DNA of 64,000 nucleotides from Pseudomonadota bacterium (lineage in GTDB: Bacteria; Pseudomonadota; Gammaproteobacteria; Steroidobacterales; Steroidobacteraceae). Within the stretch, counting starts at the first letter, position 1. Each line of letters starts with the position of its first letter. Shown here piece by piece: positions 1-8,727 of the stretch. Below the pieces are notes generated by a model. The model was not told the origin of the DNA. It saw only the letters and a program-made list of their open reading frames with translations, and made no database searches. Position numbers and translations under genes: made by a program. The DNA is taken from positions 1-64,000 of the forward strand of contig JAJYDK010000013.1 of NCBI GenBank assembly GCA_021777555.1, given 5' to 3'.

Positions 1-149
1 GTCTCCCGCGCACCCATGTCCGGAACCGTCCCCAAACACTCCCCCGTCGCAGGGTTCATTACCTCCACCACCGCCCCTCCATGCGCATCTACCCACCGCC
101 CTCCAACATACCCCTGCGGGCGCAGCAGCCGCTCGTCGCGAAGATTCAT
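1..149 (-). CDS. gabD: Succinate-semialdehyde dehydrogenase, N-terminal part (runs off the window)
   Basis: The first 49 codons of a leftward gene are present and the rest lies beyond the left edge. The peptide begins MNLRDERLLRPQGYVGGRW and continues VDAHGGAVVEVMNPATGECL, the start expected of GabD (E. coli: NLFRQQALINGEWLDANNGE...). GabD oxidises succinic semialdehyde to succinate with NAD(P)+, the step after GabT. Its ATG overlaps the gabT stop by 4 bp (ATGA), so the two are translationally coupled and form a GABA shunt operon. The catalytic Cys and Glu cannot be checked because that part is outside the window. Confidence 0.85.
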   Translation of the reverse strand, partial: MNLRDERLLRPQGYVGGRWVDAHGGAVVEVMNPATGECLGTVPDMGARE

Positions 150-1432
150 GCGCTCAACGCCTGCTCGAGCTTGCCGAGTCCTTCCTCCAGGTGGGCGTCC
201 GGGATCGTCAGGGGCAGCAGGACGCGGAGGGTCTCGCCCTGCGATCCGCAGGTCAGCAGAATCAGTCCTGCCTCGAGCGCCCGCCGGACGACGAGCTTGG
301 CGCCCGCGCCGTCCGGCTCACCGCCCGAGCGGCTCTTGAGAACGTCGAACCCGATCATCGCGCCAAGACCCCGGATATTGCCGATCGCGACGCCACCACC
401 CCGTGCGGCCAGCACCTCCAGATGCCGCCGGATGCGCGCGCCGATGACCTCCGCGCGCTCCAGGAGCTTTTCCTCCCGCATCACATCCAACACCGCGAGC
501 GCTGCGGCGCAGCCGATTGGCGAGCCGCCGTAGGTACCGCCGAGTCCGCCCGGCTCCACGGCGTCCATGACCTCGGCGCGCCCCATCACGGCCGAGAGCG
601 GCACGCCGCCCGCCAGAGACTTCGCCAGCGTGACCAGATCTGGCTCGACTCCGGCATGCTCTATGGCGAACATGCGGCCCGTTCGCCCGTAGCCCGACTG
701 GATTTCATCGGCGATGAGCAGCATGCCGTGGGTGTCGCAAAGACTGCGCAGGGCGCTCAGCAGCTCAGGCGGCGCGACGTTGAATCCGCCTTCGCCCTGC
801 ACCGGCTCGATGAGGATGGCGGCCACCCGGGCCGGCTCGACGTCGCTGCGCAGGAGCAGATCGAGGGAACGCAGGCTCTCCTGCACGCTCACACCCCGGT
901 GGGGCGCCGGAAAGGGAATGCGGAAAACGCCCGGAAGCGCGGCATCGAGACCGTGCTTGTACGGCAGCGCGCGCCCGGTCAGCGCCATGCCGAGACTGGT
1001 GCGCCCGTGGAAGGCGCCGGTGAAGGCGATGATCCCCGTTCGGCCCGTGGCGATACGCGCGATCTTCACCGCCGCTTCGATCGCTTCGACACCCGTGGTC
1101 AACAGGAGGCTCTTCGCCGGGCCCTTGAAGGGGGCGATGGCGTTCAGCCGCTCGGCCAGGCGGATGTAAGGCTCATAGGCCATCACCTGGAACGCGGTGT
1201 GCGTGAAGCACTGGAGCTGCTCGGTCACGGCCGCCACCACTTTGGGATGGCGATGCCCGGTGGCCAGCACGCCGATGCCCCCAGCAAAATCGATGTAGCG
1301 GCGACCCAATGAGTCCCACACTTCGCCGTTCTGCGCACGCACGGCGAATTCGGGAGTGGCGCTCGCCACGCCGCGCGCCACTGCGGCCGCGCGGCGCGCG
1401 GTGAGCTGTGTGTCGATGTCTCGCGTATCCAT
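146..1432 (-). CDS. gabT: 4-aminobutyrate aminotransferase (class III, PLP-dependent)
   Basis: A 428-residue class III aminotransferase that moves the amino group of GABA to 2-oxoglutarate, giving succinic semialdehyde. The fold signature is clear: FAGGIGVLATGHRHP near the N terminus, TTGVEAIEAAVKIAR (PLP phosphate region), ADEIQSGYGRTG (Asp that contacts the pyridine N) and TLAKSLAGGVPLSAV, where the Lys forms the Schiff base. The frame is open upstream to 1525, but the ATG at 1432 has an AGGGGG ribosome site and gives the usual GabT length. The following overlapping gene is gabD, which supports GABA rather than ornithine or acetylornithine as substrate. Confidence 0.88.
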   Translation of the reverse strand: MDTRDIDTQLTARRAAAVARGVASATPEFAVRAQNGEVWDSLGRRYIDFAGGIGVLATGHRHPKVVAAVTEQLQCFTHTAFQVMAYEPYIRLAERLNAIAPFKGPAKSLLLTTGVEAIEAAVKIARIATGRTGIIAFTGAFHGRTSLGMALTGRALPYKHGLDAALPGVFRIPFPAPHRGVSVQESLRSLDLLLRSDVEPARVAAILIEPVQGEGGFNVAPPELLSALRSLCDTHGMLLIADEIQSGYGRTGRMFAIEHAGVEPDLVTLAKSLAGGVPLSAVMGRAEVMDAVEPGGLGGTYGGSPIGCAAALAVLDVMREEKLLERAEVIGARIRRHLEVLAARGGGVAIGNIRGLGAMIGFDVLKSRSGGEPDGAGAKLVVRRALEAGLILLTCGSQGETLRVLLPLTIPDAHLEEGLGKLEQALSA

Positions 1433-1733
1433 GAAGATCCCCCTGACCAGAGCGGCCCGAGTCTCCCATGGCGAAATCATCGGCGGAAGGTGCGGGGCGC
1501 ATCCGATCTGGTGCACCCAGAGCACCAGCTAAGGCATGCCGAATCGGGCATTCCAAAGCCGGCACAAAGGCTCGGCATGCGACGCTTGCACGACAAAAAG
1601 ATATTCAAAAACAATTGGATGCGAGTCGAGAAGGGCGGCAGCGCAGAGCGGGCGAGGGAAATGAAAGCTCACACCCGAAAGCCGGAACTTTCAGCATGGA
1701 CCTCGGTCGAATCTACTGAGTGCTACGGCACTC
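1433..1733. other. Intergenic region upstream of gabT
   Basis: This stretch has no convincing gene. Short open frames cross it on the plus strand but lack ribosome sites and coding-like composition. An AT-rich patch at about 1589-1618 stands out against the GC-rich surroundings. It is the likeliest promoter zone for leftward gabT and/or a rightward small transcript, but I could not define a good -35/-10 pair on either strand. Confidence 0.4.
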
Positions 1734-1830
1734 CCCGCTTCCCTCCCTGAGCGGGTACAACCCGGTTCACACGAGACCTGTGCCGGGTTAGTCTGCCCCG
1801 GTGGCCTCACGGCCATCGGGGTATTTTTAT
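1734..1830 (+). ncRNA. Predicted structured small RNA beside engB (Spot 42/ErsA-like position)
   Basis: Three hairpins follow one another on the plus strand. The first, 1734-1755, pairs CCCGCT with AGCGGG around a C/U-rich loop (TCCCTCCCTG). The second, 1759-1789, pairs AACCCGG with CCGGGTT, with CACA/TGTG continuing inside. The third is a terminator at 1796-1830. No plus-strand protein gene precedes them, so the terminator must end some other transcript. The gene lies tail-to-tail with engB, the place where E. coli Spot 42 (between polA and yihA/engB) and Pseudomonas ErsA are found. The unpaired C/U-rich loop could pair with Shine-Dalgarno sequences. The 5' end and promoter are not defined, and family membership is inferred from position, not from sequence match. 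Confidence 0.5.
1796..1830 (+). terminator. Rho-independent terminator
   Basis: The stem CCCCGGTGGCC / GGCCATCGGGG (11 pairs, one G-U) encloses a TCAC tetraloop and is followed directly by TATTTTTAT. The U-tract exists only on the plus-strand transcript, so it ends a rightward RNA and not engB or gabT. Confidence 0.8.
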
Positions 1831-1888
1831 CCCAGGCGTCCGATCACCTGCGGCGTTCGGCGCCGGCAAGCCAGTCCGTATGCCTTTT

Positions 1889-2482
1889 TCACCGCCCGTC
1901 GGAAGACTCTTCCAGCCAGGAAGACAGCACGCGCTGCGCCTCCTCGATGCCGATGCGGGCGTGCGCGGAGAATAGCTGCACGGACACCCCGTCGCCCAGC
2001 CTCGAGGCTGCGCCCGCGAGCGCCTGCCGAGCCTCCTGACGGCTCAGCTTGTCCGTCTTGGCGAGCAGTACGTGCACCTTTTGACCCGGACCTGCCCATT
2101 CGAGCAACGCCGTGTCGCCCTCGGTGATCCCGCGCCGCGCATCCACGATCACGAACAATCCCTTGAGAGAGCTGCGCCGCCGCAACGCCTCGAGCAGCAG
2201 CGGCCAGGCGCGCCGCTCGCTCTCCGGCGCGCTGGCATAACCGTAGCCCGGCAGGTCGACCAGACGCGTGAGCGCGGAAAGCTCGAAGAAGTTGATGAGC
2301 CGGGTGCGCCCCGGGGTCTTGCTCGCTCGCGCCAGGCCCTGGCGGCCCACGATGGCGTTGATGGCGCTCGACTTGCCGGCGTTCGAGCGGCCGGCGAAGG
2401 CAACCTCGGCGCCGAGGTCGGTGGGATACTGCGCCGGGGCGGCAGCGCTCAGCAGAAACCGGGCTTGGGGAAATCGAGCCAT
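1889..2482 (-). CDS. engB: Ribosome biogenesis GTP-binding protein EngB (YsxC/YihA)
   Basis: A 197-residue TRAFAC-class GTPase needed for assembly of the large ribosomal subunit. Visible GTPase motifs are G1 GRSNAGKSS, the switch I region KTPGRTRLINFF, G3 DLPGYG and G4 AKTDKLS. The frame is open much further upstream, but the extra sequence is Arg-rich and unlike the family. The ATG at 2482 (MARFPQARFLLSAAAPAQYP) gives the normal EngB length. It diverges from the cytochrome c4 gene across 59 bp, the usual arrangement in Pseudomonas-like genomes. Confidence 0.93.
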   Translation of the reverse strand: MARFPQARFLLSAAAPAQYPTDLGAEVAFAGRSNAGKSSAINAIVGRQGLARASKTPGRTRLINFFELSALTRLVDLPGYGYASAPESERRAWPLLLEALRRRSSLKGLFVIVDARRGITEGDTALLEWAGPGQKVHVLLAKTDKLSRQEARQALAGAASRLGDGVSVQLFSAHARIGIEEAQRVLSSWLEESSDGR

Positions 2483-2492
2483 TGCCGTAGTG

Positions 2493-2498
2493 TACAAT
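2493..2498 (+). promoter_or_regulatory. Likely -10 element for the cytochrome c4 / dsbA genes
   Basis: TACAAT (5 of 6 to the sigma-70 consensus) sits 43 bp before the cytochrome c4 start, in the short divergent gap with engB. No good -35 lies at the right distance, so an activator or a weak promoter is possible. Confidence 0.35.
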
Positions 2499-2541
2499 TC
2501 CCGGCTTTCGCAACACGGGTCGAAACCAGAAAGAGCGAACC

Positions 2542-3312
2542 ATGGCGAAAAGATTCCTTCTCTTGTCCTCCGCAGCATTTCTGCTGGCCGCACTGAGCCC
2601 GACGCTCTCGCGCGCCGGCACCGCCGGCACCGCCGGTCCACCGCCCGCGGCCGCCCCGGCTGCGGCGGCGACCGCCGCGGCACCCGCTACGGCCGCACAG
2701 CCCGCTCCCGCGGTCCCTGCGCCCGTGACGCCCGACCCTTACAGCGCCGGCTCGGTGCAGGCGGGGGCCACCCGGGCGGCGGTGTGTTTCGCGTGCCACG
2801 GGCCGAACGGCAACAGTATCGCTCCCACTTTCCCGCGCCTTGCGGGGCAGAACGCGGTCTACATCGCCGAGCAGCTGCATCTGTTCCGCTCGGGCGTGCG
2901 CCAGAATCCGGTGATGGACCCCATGGCCCAGACCCTGAGCGACCAGGACATCGATAATCTGGCGGTCTTCTTCGCCGCGCAGACGCCGACCGGTCTCGAG
3001 GCCGATCCGACGCTATGGAAAGCCGGCAAGGCCCTGTATCTGTCCGGCGATCCCGAGCGCCGCGTACCCGCCTGCGTGGCCTGCCATGGCCCGCTCGGCC
3101 GCGGCAATCCGGCCGCCGGGTTTCCGGCACTTCGGGCGCAGCAATCGGTCTATGTCGTGACACAGTTGCAGAACTACGCCAACGGCACCCGTTACAGCGG
3201 ACCGAAGGCCGTCAACGCGACCCCCAACAGCAAAATGATGTTCGCCATCGCCAAGCGACTGACGCCCGCGGAGATCCAGGCCGTCGCGTCCTACGTGCAA
3301 GGCCTGCGCTGA
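2542..3312 (+). CDS. Diheme cytochrome c4, periplasmic
   Basis: A 256-residue exported electron carrier. The start MAKRFLLLSSAAFLLAALSPTLSRA is a Sec signal peptide. An Ala/Pro-rich stretch of about 55 residues then precedes two c-type heme domains with CFACHGPNG and CVACHGPLG (CxxCH). Each domain has a downstream Met region (for example PVMDPMAQTL, NSKMMFAIAK) that can supply the axial ligand. Cytochrome c4 usually passes electrons from the bc1 complex to cbb3-type oxidases. The low-complexity linker before the first heme is longer than in most family members. The position engB / c4 / dsbA is conserved in related gammaproteobacteria. Confidence 0.9.
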   Translation: MAKRFLLLSSAAFLLAALSPTLSRAGTAGTAGPPPAAAPAAAATAAAPATAAQPAPAVPAPVTPDPYSAGSVQAGATRAAVCFACHGPNGNSIAPTFPRLAGQNAVYIAEQLHLFRSGVRQNPVMDPMAQTLSDQDIDNLAVFFAAQTPTGLEADPTLWKAGKALYLSGDPERRVPACVACHGPLGRGNPAAGFPALRAQQSVYVVTQLQNYANGTRYSGPKAVNATPNSKMMFAIAKRLTPAEIQAVASYVQGLR

Positions 3313-3338
3313 ATGGAATTCCTCGAGAAAGGCTGCAC

Positions 3339-4175
3339 ATGACCCGCACGCTCGCCCTGTCCGCCGCGCTCATCCTCGCCCTGTGCGCCTGCAGCCCGAA
3401 GCAGGCGCAGACGCCGCAGACGCCCGCGGCTTCGCAACCCGCGCAGCCACCCTCCGCGGCGACCCCGGCGACGGGGGCCCCGGTGAGTCCGTCCACCGCG
3501 AACGGGGCGGGCGCATCGGGCGGCGCGGCGGCCAGCGCCACCGCCCAGGGGCCGCTCGCCCTGCCCGAGAGCAGCCAGTGGAAGCCCGGGGTCGACTACG
3601 AGGTGATCTCGCCCGCCCAGCCGACCAATGCGCCGCCCGGCAAGGTGCAGGTCATGGAAGTGTTCTGGCTGGCGTGCCCCCACTGCCACGAGCTCGAGCC
3701 GTACCTGCTCACCTGGCGCAAGAGCAAGCCCGATTATGTCCAGTTCGTGCGCGTGCCGGTGATGTGGGGCCCCGTGCAGCAGGCGCACGCGCGCCTCTTC
3801 TACACACTTGAGGCGCTCAACCGCGATGACCTGGTGGAGACGGCCTTCAACACCATCCACACTCTCGAGAACCAGACCGGCTCGGAGTCGATCATGGTCG
3901 GCGCCAGTCCGGCGAACACGCTGGAGATGCAGGAGGCTTTCGCGACGCACAACGGCGTCAGCGCCTCGGCGTTCGCCAATGCCTACAACTCCTTCGACGT
4001 GAATACCCAGCTGCAGCAGGCCGAACAGGTCACCCAGACCTACGAGATCCAGTCGGTCCCGACCATCATCATCGACGGCCGTTATCGCACCGATCCGGCC
4101 AAGGCCGGCGGCGAGAACAAGCTGATTGCACTGATCGATTTCCTCGCCAAGTGGGATCACGATCACCAGGGGTGA
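3339..4175 (+). CDS. dsbA: Thiol:disulfide interchange protein, DsbA family, probable lipoprotein
   Basis: A 278-residue thioredoxin-fold oxidase that puts disulfides into exported proteins. The start at 3339 (AGAAAGG upstream) gives MTRTLALSAALILALCACSPK, with a lipobox-like LCA|C, so the protein is probably anchored to a membrane by lipid. A Pro/Ala/Gln/Thr-rich tether of about 60 residues follows. The active site is CPHC (WLACPHCHELEP), as in E. coli DsbA, and the cis-Pro loop is SVPTIIIDGRY. It lies 26 bp after cytochrome c4. The next gene is a close paralogue without the tether, so the pair arose by tandem duplication. Confidence 0.88.
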   Translation: MTRTLALSAALILALCACSPKQAQTPQTPAASQPAQPPSAATPATGAPVSPSTANGAGASGGAAASATAQGPLALPESSQWKPGVDYEVISPAQPTNAPPGKVQVMEVFWLACPHCHELEPYLLTWRKSKPDYVQFVRVPVMWGPVQQAHARLFYTLEALNRDDLVETAFNTIHTLENQTGSESIMVGASPANTLEMQEAFATHNGVSASAFANAYNSFDVNTQLQQAEQVTQTYEIQSVPTIIIDGRYRTDPAKAGGENKLIALIDFLAKWDHDHQG

Positions 4176-4290
4176 GCCGCGATACCAGCATCGGGCGCGA
4201 TCGCGCCGGTGCGGGGCGGCGGTCCCGCACGGGCACTCGTCGCATGCGACGCGTCGGGCTCGCGACGTGAATAGTCAGGAGAAACCTTCC

Positions 4291-5016
4291 ATGAGACATC
4301 GATATTCATCCGCGGCGACAGTCGTCCTGGGTCTGTGCCTCACAGCCGGCGCCGCGGCGCAAGGCGCCCCCCTGCCGCCGGCCACCGCCCAATGGAAGCC
4401 CGGCGTCAACTACACCGTGATTTCCCCCGCGCAGCCGACCAACGCGCCCGCGGGCAAGGTCCAGGTGATCGAATTCTTCTACCTCGCCTGCCCGTTCTGC
4501 CATGCCCTCGAGCCCCACATGCTCGCCTGGCGCAAGACCAAGCCGGCCTACGTGCAGTTCGTGCGCGTGCCGGTCATGTGGGCGCCCCTGCAGGTGGCCG
4601 ATGCCCGGCTCTATTACACGCTGGAGGCCTTGGGCCGGGATGACCTGGTCGAGACCGCATTCAACACCATCCACCAGCTCGAGGTGTCCGCGGGAGGTAA
4701 CGAGAACGTCATGGTCGGCGCCACGCCAGCGCAGACCTTCAGGCTCCAGGAAGCCTTCGCCGAGCAACACGGCGTCAGCGCCACCGCCTTCGCCAACGCA
4801 TACAACTCCTTCGACGTCCACACCGAGCTGCAGCAGGCCGAGCAGCTAGGACAGACTTACCAGGTGATGAACACCCCCACGATCATCATCGACGGCCGCT
4901 ACAAGACCGGGCCGTCGCTGGCCGGGCGCGGCGACACCTCACTCACGGGGATGAACAACCGGACCATCGCGCTGATCAACTTCCTCACGAAGTGGGATCA
5001 CGACCACTCGAAGTGA
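4291..5016 (+). CDS. Thiol:disulfide interchange protein, second DsbA paralogue
   Basis: A 241-residue soluble periplasmic DsbA-like protein. The ATG at 4291 follows an AGGAGA ribosome site; an in-frame GTG at 4267 has none. A Sec signal (MRHRYSSAATVVLGLCLTAGAAAQ) comes first. The mature part aligns almost residue for residue with the upstream gene (QWKPGVNYTVISPAQPTNAP), but the active site is CPFC instead of CPHC, with cis-Pro in NTPTIIIDGRY. The change of the dipeptide between the cysteines normally alters redox potential, so the copies probably differ in strength or partner. A 115-bp leader with the palindrome CGTCGCATGCGACG (4238-4251) separates the two. Confidence 0.85.
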   Translation: MRHRYSSAATVVLGLCLTAGAAAQGAPLPPATAQWKPGVNYTVISPAQPTNAPAGKVQVIEFFYLACPFCHALEPHMLAWRKTKPAYVQFVRVPVMWAPLQVADARLYYTLEALGRDDLVETAFNTIHQLEVSAGGNENVMVGATPAQTFRLQEAFAEQHGVSATAFANAYNSFDVHTELQQAEQLGQTYQVMNTPTIIIDGRYKTGPSLAGRGDTSLTGMNNRTIALINFLTKWDHDHSK

Positions 5017-5023
5017 TCCGCAC

Positions 5024-5053
5024 CTCTCGAAGACGTCCGGGCGTCGTTGAGAG
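5024..5053. terminator. Hairpin between convergent dsbA-like gene and hslU
   Basis: CTCTCGAAGACG and CGTCGTTGAGAG pair (12 positions, one A-G mismatch and one G-U) around a 6-nt loop, between two converging genes. No U-run follows on either strand, so it may protect 3' ends or terminate both transcripts inefficiently. Confidence 0.35.
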
Positions 5054-5083
5054 CCAACCGGGAGCGGGTGGACCCGGCAGATC

Positions 5084-6421
5084 CTAGAGAATATATCTGC
5101 TCAGGTCCTCGTCCTTGGCGAGGCCGCCCAGGTGCTCCTCGACGTACTTCGCGTCGATGGTGATGCGCAAGCCCGACTGCTCCGAGGCATCGAACGACAC
5201 CGATTCCAGCAGCCGCTCCATGACGGTGTGCAGCCGGCGGGCACCGATGTTCTCGGTACGCTCATTGACCTGGTGGGCGATCTCCGCGAGACGTTGCACG
5301 CCCTCGGAGGAGAACTCCACCGACACACCTTCGGTCTGCATCAGCGCCTGGTACTGCGCGGTAAGTGAGGCATCGGGCTCGGTGAGGATGCGCACGAAGT
5401 CGCCCACCTTGAGCGAGTCGAGCTCCACCCGGATGGGCAATCGTCCCTGGAGCTCTGGGATCAGGTCCGAAGGCTTCGAAAGGCTGAAGGCTCCAGAAGC
5501 GATGAACAACACGTGATCGGTCTTGACGGGACCATACTTGGTCGTCACCGTCGAGCCCTCCACCAGCGGCAGCAGGTCGCGCTGCACCCCTTCGCGCGAG
5601 ACATCGGCGCCCATGGTCTCCTGACGGCGGGTGACCTTGTCGATCTCGTCGATGAAGACGATGCCGTTCTGCTCCGCGTTGGCCAGGGCTTTGACCTTCA
5701 GCTCTTCCTCGTTGATGAGCTTCGCCGCCTCTTCCTCGACCATGAGCGTCACCGCTTCGCGGACCTTGACCTTGCGGTTGCGCGTGCGGTTGCCTCCCAG
5801 GTTCTGGAACATGGACTGCAGCTGCTGCTGCATCTCCTCCATGCCGGGCGGCGCCATGATCTCGACTCCCACCGGCAGCGCACGGACTTCGATCTCGACC
5901 TCGCGCTCGTCGAGCTCACCGGCGCGCAGCATGCGGCGGAACTTCTCCCGCGTCTCCGCATCGCGCGGCTGCGCCGGCTCGTCGGTGGAAAACCCCATCA
6001 TGCGCGGCTTGGGCAGCAGCGCATCGAGGACCCGCTCTTCGGCGGCCTCGGCGGCACGCTGGCGGACCTTCTCCATCTCCTGCTCGCGCGTCATCTTGAC
6101 GGCGATGTCGACGAGATCCTTGACGATGGAATCCACGTCCCGGCCCACATAACCCACCTCGGTGAACTTCGTGGCCTCCACCTTGACGAACGGCGCGTTC
6201 GCCAGGCGCGCCAGGCGGCGCGCGATCTCGGTCTTGCCGACGCCGGTCGGACCGATCATGAGGATGTTCTTGGGCGTGATCTCCTGGCGCAGCGACTCAT
6301 CGACCTGCATGCGGCGCCAGCGGTTGCGCAGCGCGATGGCCACGGCGCGCTTGGCCGCATCCTGGCCGATGATGTGCTTGTCGAGCTCCTGGACGATCTG
6401 GCTGGGAGTGAGTGATGACAT
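5084..6421 (-). CDS. hslU: ATP-dependent protease ATPase subunit HslU (ClpY)
   Basis: A 445-residue AAA+ unfoldase that feeds substrates to HslV in the cytosol. Visible are Walker [10 protein letters not shown], the pore region [11 protein letters not shown], Walker [11 protein letters not shown], sensor-type [15 protein letters not shown] and the C-terminal tail LSRYIL, which inserts into HslV to switch on its peptidase. Length and ends match the family. It follows hslV by 21 bp, so the two subunits are co-expressed. Confidence 0.97.
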   Translation of the reverse strand: MSSLTPSQIVQELDKHIIGQDAAKRAVAIALRNRWRRMQVDESLRQEITPKNILMIGPTGVGKTEIARRLARLANAPFVKVEATKFTEVGYVGRDVDSIVKDLVDIAVKMTREQEMEKVRQRAAEAAEERVLDALLPKPRMMGFSTDEPAQPRDAETREKFRRMLRAGELDEREVEIEVRALPVGVEIMAPPGMEEMQQQLQSMFQNLGGNRTRNRKVKVREAVTLMVEEEAAKLINEEELKVKALANAEQNGIVFIDEIDKVTRRQETMGADVSREGVQRDLLPLVEGSTVTTKYGPVKTDHVLFIASGAFSLSKPSDLIPELQGRLPIRVELDSLKVGDFVRILTEPDASLTAQYQALMQTEGVSVEFSSEGVQRLAEIAHQVNERTENIGARRLHTVMERLLESVSFDASEQSGLRITIDAKYVEEHLGGLAKDEDLSRYIL

Positions 6422-6442
6422 GGTGCGGCTACGGGCGCGCCC

Positions 6443-7003
6443 TCAGGAGGCGGCCTGCTCGAGCTCCTCGATGGTGAGATTGTGGTTGGTGTAGATGCAG
6501 ATGTCGGCGGCGATGTCGAGTGATCGCTGCACGATGTCGCGCGCTCCCAGCTCCGTCGCATCGAGCAGCGCCCGCGCAGCGGCGAGCGCGTACTGCCCGC
6601 CCGAGCCGATCGCGGCGGCGTCGGCCTCCGGCTCGATGACATCGCCGTTGCCGGAGATCACCAGCAGCTTCTGCGGGTCGCCGACCAGCAGCAGCGCCTC
6701 CAGGCGCCGCAGGTAGCGGTCGGCACGCCAGTCCTTGGCGAGCTCTATGGCGGCGCGAGTGAGATTGCCGTACTTCTCCAGCTTGCCCTCGAAGCGCTCG
6801 AAGAGCGTAAAGGCGTCCGCCGTGCCTCCCGCGAACCCGGCGAGCACCTTGTCATTGTAGAGCCGGCGAACCTTGCGCGCATTGCCCTTCATCACGGTGT
6901 TCCCGAGGCTCACCTGCCCGTCACCGCCGACGGTCACGATGCCGTTGCGACGAACGCCGAGAATGGTGGTGCCATGCGGGTCGAATCGGGTGGAATCGGT
7001 CAT
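6443..7003 (-). CDS. hslV: ATP-dependent protease peptidase subunit HslV (ClpQ)
   Basis: A 186-residue proteasome-like peptidase. The propeptide [11 protein letters not shown] precedes [10 protein letters not shown], so Thr12 should become the N-terminal nucleophile after processing. The conserved core ([47 protein letters not shown]) is intact. The propeptide is longer than the single Met of E. coli HslV, as in xanthomonads. It sits between xerC and hslU in a common gammaproteobacterial order. Confidence 0.96.
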   Translation of the reverse strand: MTDSTRFDPHGTTILGVRRNGIVTVGGDGQVSLGNTVMKGNARKVRRLYNDKVLAGFAGGTADAFTLFERFEGKLEKYGNLTRAAIELAKDWRADRYLRRLEALLLVGDPQKLLVISGNGDVIEPEADAAAIGSGGQYALAAARALLDATELGARDIVQRSLDIAADICIYTNHNLTIEELEQAAS

Positions 7004-7035
7004 GAGGCGGCCTGGTTCAGAGGAGGGGGCTACCC

Positions 7036-8001
7036 TCAGGATTTGCGCCGGGCCCTGGGGTGAGCCTGATCGTAGATGCGGGCCAGGTGCTGGAAATCAA
7101 GATGCGTGTAGATCTGCGTGGTCGCGATGTCCGCGTGACCGAGCAGCTCCTGCACGCCGCGCAGCTCCGCGCCCGACTCCAGCAGATGCGAGGCGAAGGA
7201 ATGCCGGAACAGATGAGGGTAGACGTGCTGCGGCAGGCCTTGCCGGCGTGCCCAGTAGGCGACCCGCTTCTCGATCATCCGGCGCCCGAGCCGCCGTCCG
7301 GTGCGGCCGACGAACAACGCCCGCTCGTCGGGGGAGGTCCATTGCTGCCGCGCCGTCAGCCAGCGCGCGAGCACCTCTAGGGCGACCCGTCCGACCGGAA
7401 CCACGCGCTCCTTGCGCCCCTTGCCGAGCACCCGCACGCTGCGATCCTTCAGGTCGAGATGCCCGGTATCCAGGCTGCAGACCTCCGCCAGGCGCAGTCC
7501 CGAGGAATACAGCAGCTCCATGATGGCCCGGTCACGCAGCGCCATGGGCGAATCCTCGGTCACAGCGAGGAGCCTCGCCATCTGATCCGCATCCAGTGTC
7601 TCGGGCAGGCGACGCGCGCCTTTCGGCGCGCGCACTTCATGGGCGGGATTGCTCCGCAGCGCAGCAATGTCCTCTTCTTGCGCTTCGCCCGTTCCGCGCG
7701 CGGCGCCACCTGCGCGGCGCACCTGCGCCTCGCGCAGCAGGAAATCGAAAAAACTGCGCACCGCGGAGAGCCTGCGCTGAATGCTGCGCGCAGAGAGGCC
7801 CGCGGCGTGAAGCCGGGCGGCGAAAGTGCGTACGTGAACCGCATCGACCTCGGCCCAGCGCGCAAGACCCGTGCGGTCGCAATATGACACCAGGGACTCG
7901 AGGTCGCGGGCGTAGTTCGAGACCGTGTGCGGCGAGAAGCGCCGCTCAGTGGCGGTGTGGCGCCGGAACCGCTCGAGCCATGCGAGAGCCTCGGGAGTCA
8001 T
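7036..8001 (-). CDS. xerC: Site-specific tyrosine recombinase XerC
   Basis: A 321-residue recombinase that, with XerD, resolves chromosome dimers at dif. The N-terminal SAM-like DNA-binding domain covers about residues 5-90. The catalytic domain shows the Arg of SSGLRLAEV, Lys of [27 protein letters not shown] (His and Arg), [13 protein letters not shown] and the Tyr nucleophile in QIYTHL. Between the domains is a linker of about 35 residues ([20 protein letters not shown]) longer than in E. coli XerC, which may reflect strain-specific drift. It follows the DUF484 gene by 9 bp, as in Pseudomonas and E. coli. Confidence 0.93.
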   Translation of the reverse strand: MTPEALAWLERFRRHTATERRFSPHTVSNYARDLESLVSYCDRTGLARWAEVDAVHVRTFAARLHAAGLSARSIQRRLSAVRSFFDFLLREAQVRRAGGAARGTGEAQEEDIAALRSNPAHEVRAPKGARRLPETLDADQMARLLAVTEDSPMALRDRAIMELLYSSGLRLAEVCSLDTGHLDLKDRSVRVLGKGRKERVVPVGRVALEVLARWLTARQQWTSPDERALFVGRTGRRLGRRMIEKRVAYWARRQGLPQHVYPHLFRHSFASHLLESGAELRGVQELLGHADIATTQIYTHLDFQHLARIYDQAHPRARRKS

Positions 8002-8010
8002 CGCTGCCCA

Positions 8011-8715
8011 TCATGTGCGCATCGAGAGGGCGTCGGTGATCAGATCCGCCATCCGCGCCAGGAACTCGGTGCTCATGCCCGGATGAAAGCGGTCGCGATC
8101 CGGGCTGCCGAGCGCGAGCACGCCGAGCGCGCCGCTCTTGTCGGCAAGGGGCACGAGCGCCACCGAGGCGATCTGAGCGGAGTCCGGGCCAAACAGCAGC
8201 TCGCGCTGCGAGTCGCGTGCCTGGCCGCAGCGCGGCTTGCCTCCCGAGAACAGCGTGTCGAAGGACTTGAGCCCCGGATCGTCGCGCCCCAGCGTGCGCA
8301 CGAAGCGCTGCGGCAAGAGGTCGGAGTGCTCGCCGATCAGCAGCATCACACTGTGGAAGGCATCGAGGTCCTCCCTGAGACTCGCCTCGATGCGCGCCAC
8401 GGCGTCGGCGCGGGAGGAGGCCTGAAGCAGGCGGCGGGTGAAGCGGTGAAGCTTGTCCGCGACGGCGTCGTTGGCGCGTGCGACGTTCACCAGCTCGGTG
8501 AGCTTGCTTTCGAGCGCAGCGTGCTTCTCGCGCATCACCTCGATCTGCCGCTCCACCAGCGAGATGGTCGCGCCGCCGCGCGCATGCGGCAGGCGCAGTT
8601 TCAGGAGCACGGCCTGGTGGCGCTCGAAGAAGTCCGGGTTGTGCTGCAGGTACGCAGCGATGGACTCCTCGTCCATCTGGTTGGCGGATACGCCGCGTGC
8701 TTCGCGTGTTGTCAT
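8011..8715 (-). CDS. DUF484 family protein (GAF-like), between dapF and xerC
   Basis: A 234-residue protein of the DUF484 family, whose members almost always sit between dapF and xerC in gammaproteobacteria. The N-terminal MDEESIAAYLQHNPDFFERH is the family signature (x-x-YLxxHPDFF). A coiled-coil-like helix follows (VERQIEVMREKHAALESKLTEL), then a GAF-like half. The start has an AGGATCACC leader. No enzymatic function is established; the constant link with xerC suggests a role in the same process, but that is inference. Confidence 0.9.
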   Translation of the reverse strand: MTTREARGVSANQMDEESIAAYLQHNPDFFERHQAVLLKLRLPHARGGATISLVERQIEVMREKHAALESKLTELVNVARANDAVADKLHRFTRRLLQASSRADAVARIEASLREDLDAFHSVMLLIGEHSDLLPQRFVRTLGRDDPGLKSFDTLFSGGKPRCGQARDSQRELLFGPDSAQIASVALVPLADKSGALGVLALGSPDRDRFHPGMSTEFLARMADLITDALSMRT

Positions 8716-8727
8716 GGTGATCCTGAG

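Noticed and set aside
146-1525. Upstream start of gabT at 1525 (31 extra residues)
   Set aside because: The extra residues show no similarity to GabT, and the ATG at 1432 has a strong AGGGGG ribosome site at good distance.
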